NCBI GenBank assembly: GCA_002721365.1
Contig: PBKC01000094.1
Coordinates: 1-50,276, forward strand
Length of the DNA stretch: 50,276 nucleotides
DNA from: Rhodospirillaceae bacterium
GTDB lineage: Bacteria; Pseudomonadota; Alphaproteobacteria; GCA-2721365
Reading direction: 5' to 3'
Shown here: positions 47,531-50,276 of the stretch, in pieces
Numbering within the stretch: position 1 is the stretch's first letter
Layout of the letters: every line of letters starts with the position of its first letter
Position numbers and translations under genes: made by a program
Notes under the pieces: generated by a model
What the model was told of the DNA's origin: nothing
Seen by the model: only the letters and a program-made list of their open reading frames with translations
Database searches by the model: none

Positions 47531-49894
47531 ATGATGGGCAGGCGGACGAACGCATGGGTCTTGGGGATGCTCATCGGCACGGCCTTGCCGATGGCGGTCC
47601 CGGCATCGCCGGCCGTGGCGCAGGAGGCGGAGGCACAGCGGTTCTCGATCCCCGCGCAGGCGCTCTCCTCCGCCCTGCTCGCTTTCGCCGACGAAACCGG
47701 GCTCGAGCTTCTGTTCGACGCCCGCATCGCCGAAGGCCGTACCTCGCCGGGCGTCGAAGGCAGCTTCACGGCGGCGGAAGCGCTGGAACGCCTGTTGGCG
47801 GGCACGGGCCTCCAGTACCGCTTCACCGGGTCGGGGACGGTGACGCTCGAACGGCCGGTCACCCAGGACGAGACGGGGCCGCTCCGCCTCGGCTCGATCA
47901 CGGTAGTGGGCGAGGGCGAGTCGGCCTTCGGGCCGGTTGACGGCTATGTCGCCACCCGCGCCTCGACTGCCCTCAAGACCGACACGCCGCTGATCGAGAC
48001 GCCGCAGTCCGTCACCGTCGTCACCCGCGACCAACTCACCGTCCGCAATGTCGAGACCGACACGGAAGCGCTGGTCTATGCGCCCGGCGTCTGGGCCGAG
48101 CCGTTCGGGACGCGGGCCGCATTGAACCCGTTCTCGACGATCCGCGGCTTCAGCAGCGCCCTCGGCGGCGACTATGTCGACGGCCTCTCGGCGATGACCA
48201 ACAGCGCCTATGAGCCCTACGGCATGGAGCGGGTGGAGCTGATGCGGGGGCCCACCTCCGTGCTCTACGGCCAGAACGATCCCGGCGGCATCATCAACCG
48301 CGTCAGCAAGCGGCCGACCGACTACGTCTTCCGGGAAGTCCAGGCGAAGATCGGGACCTTCGACCGTTACCAGGCGGCTTTCGATCTCGGCGGACCGGTC
48401 GTTTCGTCGGGCGTGGTGACGGCGCGGCTGACCGGCCTGGTGCGGGAGGGGAACGTCCCCTTCGACTACGCCTTCGACGCGCGCATCCCCGACGACCGGG
48501 TGTTCCTGGCGCCGTCGCTCACCTGGGCGCCGAGCCCCGATACATCGGTGACCTTCCTGGGCTCGGTCCTCGTCGACGACACGTCGTCGGGGTTCACCTT
48601 CCACGACGCCGCCGGGAACCCGACCAAGATCCTGGTCGGCGACACCTACGAGCAGCGCCAGTACGGCTTCGGCTACACGGCCGAGCATCGCATCGACGAT
48701 GCATGGATGCTGCGCCAGAATCTCCGCTTCGACCATATGGAGATCCTCGACGTCGAATACTTTCAGGCCGGGCTTCAGGCCGACGGCCACACCCTGAACC
48801 GCGGCTCCTTCGCCTTCGGCGAGCAGGACAACCAGATCACCGTCGACACCAGCGCCCAGTTCGACACGCGGACGGGGCCGTTGGATCACAAGCTGCTCGC
48901 CGGCCTCGACGTCGAGCATGGCGGGCGGCACGCCTTCTTCGCCGGCGGCGGGGCGCCGACCCTGGATCTCCTCAATCCGGTCTACGGGCCGTTGATCGAA
49001 CCGCAGGCAGAAACGAACAAGACCAATACCCGCGACCGACAGATCGGCCTCTATGTCCAGGACCAGATATCGTTCGGCGGCTGGATCCTGACCCTCGGCG
49101 GCCGGCACGACTGGGCACGGAACGAGATCGAGGACCTGCTCGCCGGAACCGAGACCGTCGAGACCGATTCCGCCTTCACCGGCCGGGCGGGCCTCACCTA
49201 TGTCTCGGAGATCGGGCTGGCGCCCTATGTCAGCTATTCGGAATCGTTCCTGCCCACCGGCGGAACCGACTTCGCCGGCAATGCCTTCGAGCCGACGACG
49301 GGCGAGCAGTACGAGGCGGGCATCAAGTACCAGCCGGCCGACGCCAATGTCTTCGCCGCGGTCTCCGTCTATCAGCTCACCAAGCAGAACGCGCTGACGC
49401 CCGACCCCAACAACATCAATTTCAGCGTCCAGACCGGCGAGATCCGCTCCCGCGGTCTCGAAGTCGAGGTAAAGGCCAGCCTCGACATGGGGCTCGACCT
49501 CACCGCCTCCTATTCCTACACCGACGCGGTCATCACCGCCGACAACCCGGATGCGACCGGTGCCAGCAACGAAGGCAACCAGGTGTCGCGCGCGCCGGAG
49601 CACATCGCCTCGGCCTGGGCCGACTACACGATCCCCGATGGTGCCTTCGCCGGGCTTGGCTTCGGGGGCGGCGTCCGCTGGGTCGGCCCCAGCTTCGTCG
49701 ACGATGCCAACACGCTGAAGAACGACGCGACGACCTTGGTCGACGCCGCCCTGCACTACGACTGGAACAGCTTCCGCTTCGCGCTCAACGCCAACAACCT
49801 GCTGGACCGCGAATACGCGACCTGCTGGTTCGTCGGGTTCTGCGTGTTCAACAGCCAGCGCAACGTCACCGGCACTCTGACCTATCGGTGGTGA
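47531..49894 (+). CDS. TonB-dependent siderophore receptor with STN signalling domain (FecA/FpvA type)
   Basis: 787 residues. A signal peptide ends near VAQEAEAQ (about residue 33). The STN domain (about 38-115) has FSIPAQALSSALLAFADETGLELLFDAR and the repeat-like ERLLAGTGLQYRF. The plug domain has TPLIETPQSVTVVTRDQL, then STIRGFS and GMERVELMRGPTSVLYGQNDPGGIINRVSK. A 22-strand barrel follows and ends in the outer-membrane C-terminal pattern NVTGTLTYRW. The STN domain marks a transducing receptor that signals to FecR. The plug's QSVTVV and QNDPGG signatures are those of TonB-siderophore receptors such as ferrichrome or hydroxamate types; the ligand is not determined. Confidence 0.96.
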   Translation: MMGRRTNAWVLGMLIGTALPMAVPASPAVAQEAEAQRFSIPAQALSSALLAFADETGLELLFDARIAEGRTSPGVEGSFTAAEALERLLAGTGLQYRFTGSGTVTLERPVTQDETGPLRLGSITVVGEGESAFGPVDGYVATRASTALKTDTPLIETPQSVTVVTRDQLTVRNVETDTEALVYAPGVWAEPFGTRAALNPFSTIRGFSSALGGDYVDGLSAMTNSAYEPYGMERVELMRGPTSVLYGQNDPGGIINRVSKRPTDYVFREVQAKIGTFDRYQAAFDLGGPVVSSGVVTARLTGLVREGNVPFDYAFDARIPDDRVFLAPSLTWAPSPDTSVTFLGSVLVDDTSSGFTFHDAAGNPTKILVGDTYEQRQYGFGYTAEHRIDDAWMLRQNLRFDHMEILDVEYFQAGLQADGHTLNRGSFAFGEQDNQITVDTSAQFDTRTGPLDHKLLAGLDVEHGGRHAFFAGGGAPTLDLLNPVYGPLIEPQAETNKTNTRDRQIGLYVQDQISFGGWILTLGGRHDWARNEIEDLLAGTETVETDSAFTGRAGLTYVSEIGLAPYVSYSESFLPTGGTDFAGNAFEPTTGEQYEAGIKYQPADANVFAAVSVYQLTKQNALTPDPNNINFSVQTGEIRSRGLEVEVKASLDMGLDLTASYSYTDAVITADNPDATGASNEGNQVSRAPEHIASAWADYTIPDGAFAGLGFGGGVRWVGPSFVDDANTLKNDATTLVDAALHYDWNSFRFALNANNLLDREYATCWFVGFCVFNSQRNVTGTLTYRW

Positions 49895-49913
49895 CGGCTG
49901 AGGATCGCGCGCC

Positions 49914-50276
49914 ATGCGCTTCGCGGTAACCCTGCTCCATCGCTGGCTGGGGCTGGCGACGGCGGCGTTCCTGTTCGTGTCGGGGCTGACCGGCGCGGTG
50001 ATCTCGTGGGACCACGAGCTCGACCACCTGCTCAACGCCCATCTGATGGAAGTCGAGAGCGCGGGGCCGGCGCTCTCCCCCTACGACCTCGCCCGGCGCA
50101 TCGAGGAACGCGACCCGCGGGTCGAGGTCACCTTCGTGCCACTCGCCGCAGAACCCGGCGAGGCGATGGTCTTCGGCGTCGATCCGCGCGTCGACCCGGC
50201 GACCGGTGCGCTGTTCGAGCCCGGCTACAACGAGGTCTTCGTCGACCCGGCGACCGGGGCCGAGGTCGGCCGCCGA
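49914..50276 (+). CDS. PepSY-associated membrane protein, partial at window end
   Basis: An open frame from ATG 49914 runs off the window (121 codons seen). The start MRFAVTLLHRWLGLATAAFLFVSGLTGAVISWDHELDH is the N-terminal helix of the PepSY_TM family: His-Arg-Trp-x-Gly, then a Gly-Ala-rich helix. A periplasmic part follows with ALSPYDLARRIEERDPR and VDPATGAEVG. Such proteins often follow siderophore receptor genes and may reduce or release iron from ferric siderophores. The gap of 19 bp to the receptor gene indicates co-transcription. Confidence 0.9.
   Translation, partial: MRFAVTLLHRWLGLATAAFLFVSGLTGAVISWDHELDHLLNAHLMEVESAGPALSPYDLARRIEERDPRVEVTFVPLAAEPGEAMVFGVDPRVDPATGALFEPGYNEVFVDPATGAEVGRR

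Noticed and set aside
45758..50035. A 1425-codon open frame on the minus strand across the fec region
   Set aside because: It runs antisense through fecI, fecR and the receptor gene, has Arg/Gly/Asp/His-rich shadow composition and no recognisable domain.

Overview
This window is dense, GC-rich (roughly two-thirds G+C by eye) chromosomal DNA. Genes are tightly packed and often overlap by ATGA, GTGA or TGATG junctions, with frequent GTG/TTG starts. The gene families (HAE1 RND pump, NodT lipoprotein, SiaB/SiaC proteins, ExoD, FecI/FecR) and codon use fit an alphaproteobacterium, probably of the Rhodospirillales type. That placement is an inference from gene content.

Layout. (1) 68-180: initiator tRNA-fMet and a terminator. 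(2) 248-5580, minus strand: a five-gene operon of TetR regulator, NodT-type outer-membrane lipoprotein, MacA-like adaptor, MacB-like ATPase and MacB-like permease, with two 16-bp operators upstream. (3) 5805-11060: an AcrAB-type RND pump and a convergent TetR-family gene. The same GTCAAC-N4-GTTGA palindrome lies before both the pump and the regulator. (4) 11079-14808: four genes of unknown function, including an 844-residue membrane protein with an internal duplication. (5) 14847-17023: a frameshifted asparaginase gene, and a second fragment of its 3' end. The two copies form a 92-bp direct repeat that brackets a lower-GC gene resembling an AbiEii-type nucleotidyltransferase. (6) 17201-26940: a signalling island with a hybrid histidine kinase, response regulator, SiaB kinase, SiaC phosphoprotein, class III adenylate cyclase, SiaA-type multi-PAS PP2C phosphatase and REC-EAL phosphodiesterase. 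(7) 26956-28830: FtsH. (8) 29145-35211: seven co-directional genes of unknown function (lipoprotein, small protein, DUF1906 hydrolase-like protein with SH3, two membrane proteins, two exported proteins). (9) 35311-42937: PPK2, then a metal P-type ATPase neighbourhood with three HMA2-like modules, a PacL/DUF5132-like protein, a DUF445 protein and a divergent MetK. (10) 43270-45633: HhH glycosylase-like protein, ExoD, pirin. (11) 45727-50276: a Fur-box-preceded FecI sigma factor, FecR, a FecA-type TonB receptor and the start of a PepSY membrane protein. fecR and the receptor gene share a GTAATGG-N16-CGTC promoter.

The most interesting system is region 6. In Pseudomonas, the SiaA/SiaB/SiaC partner switch controls the diguanylate cyclase SiaD. 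Here the gene in the SiaD position encodes a class III cyclase with adenylyl-cyclase specificity residues. Its N-terminal module is shared with the neighbouring histidine kinase, suggesting that SiaC controls cAMP synthesis and perhaps a phosphorelay. Regions 4 and 8, the divergent MetK in region 9 and the repeat-flanked gene in region 5 are the next candidates for undescribed biology.
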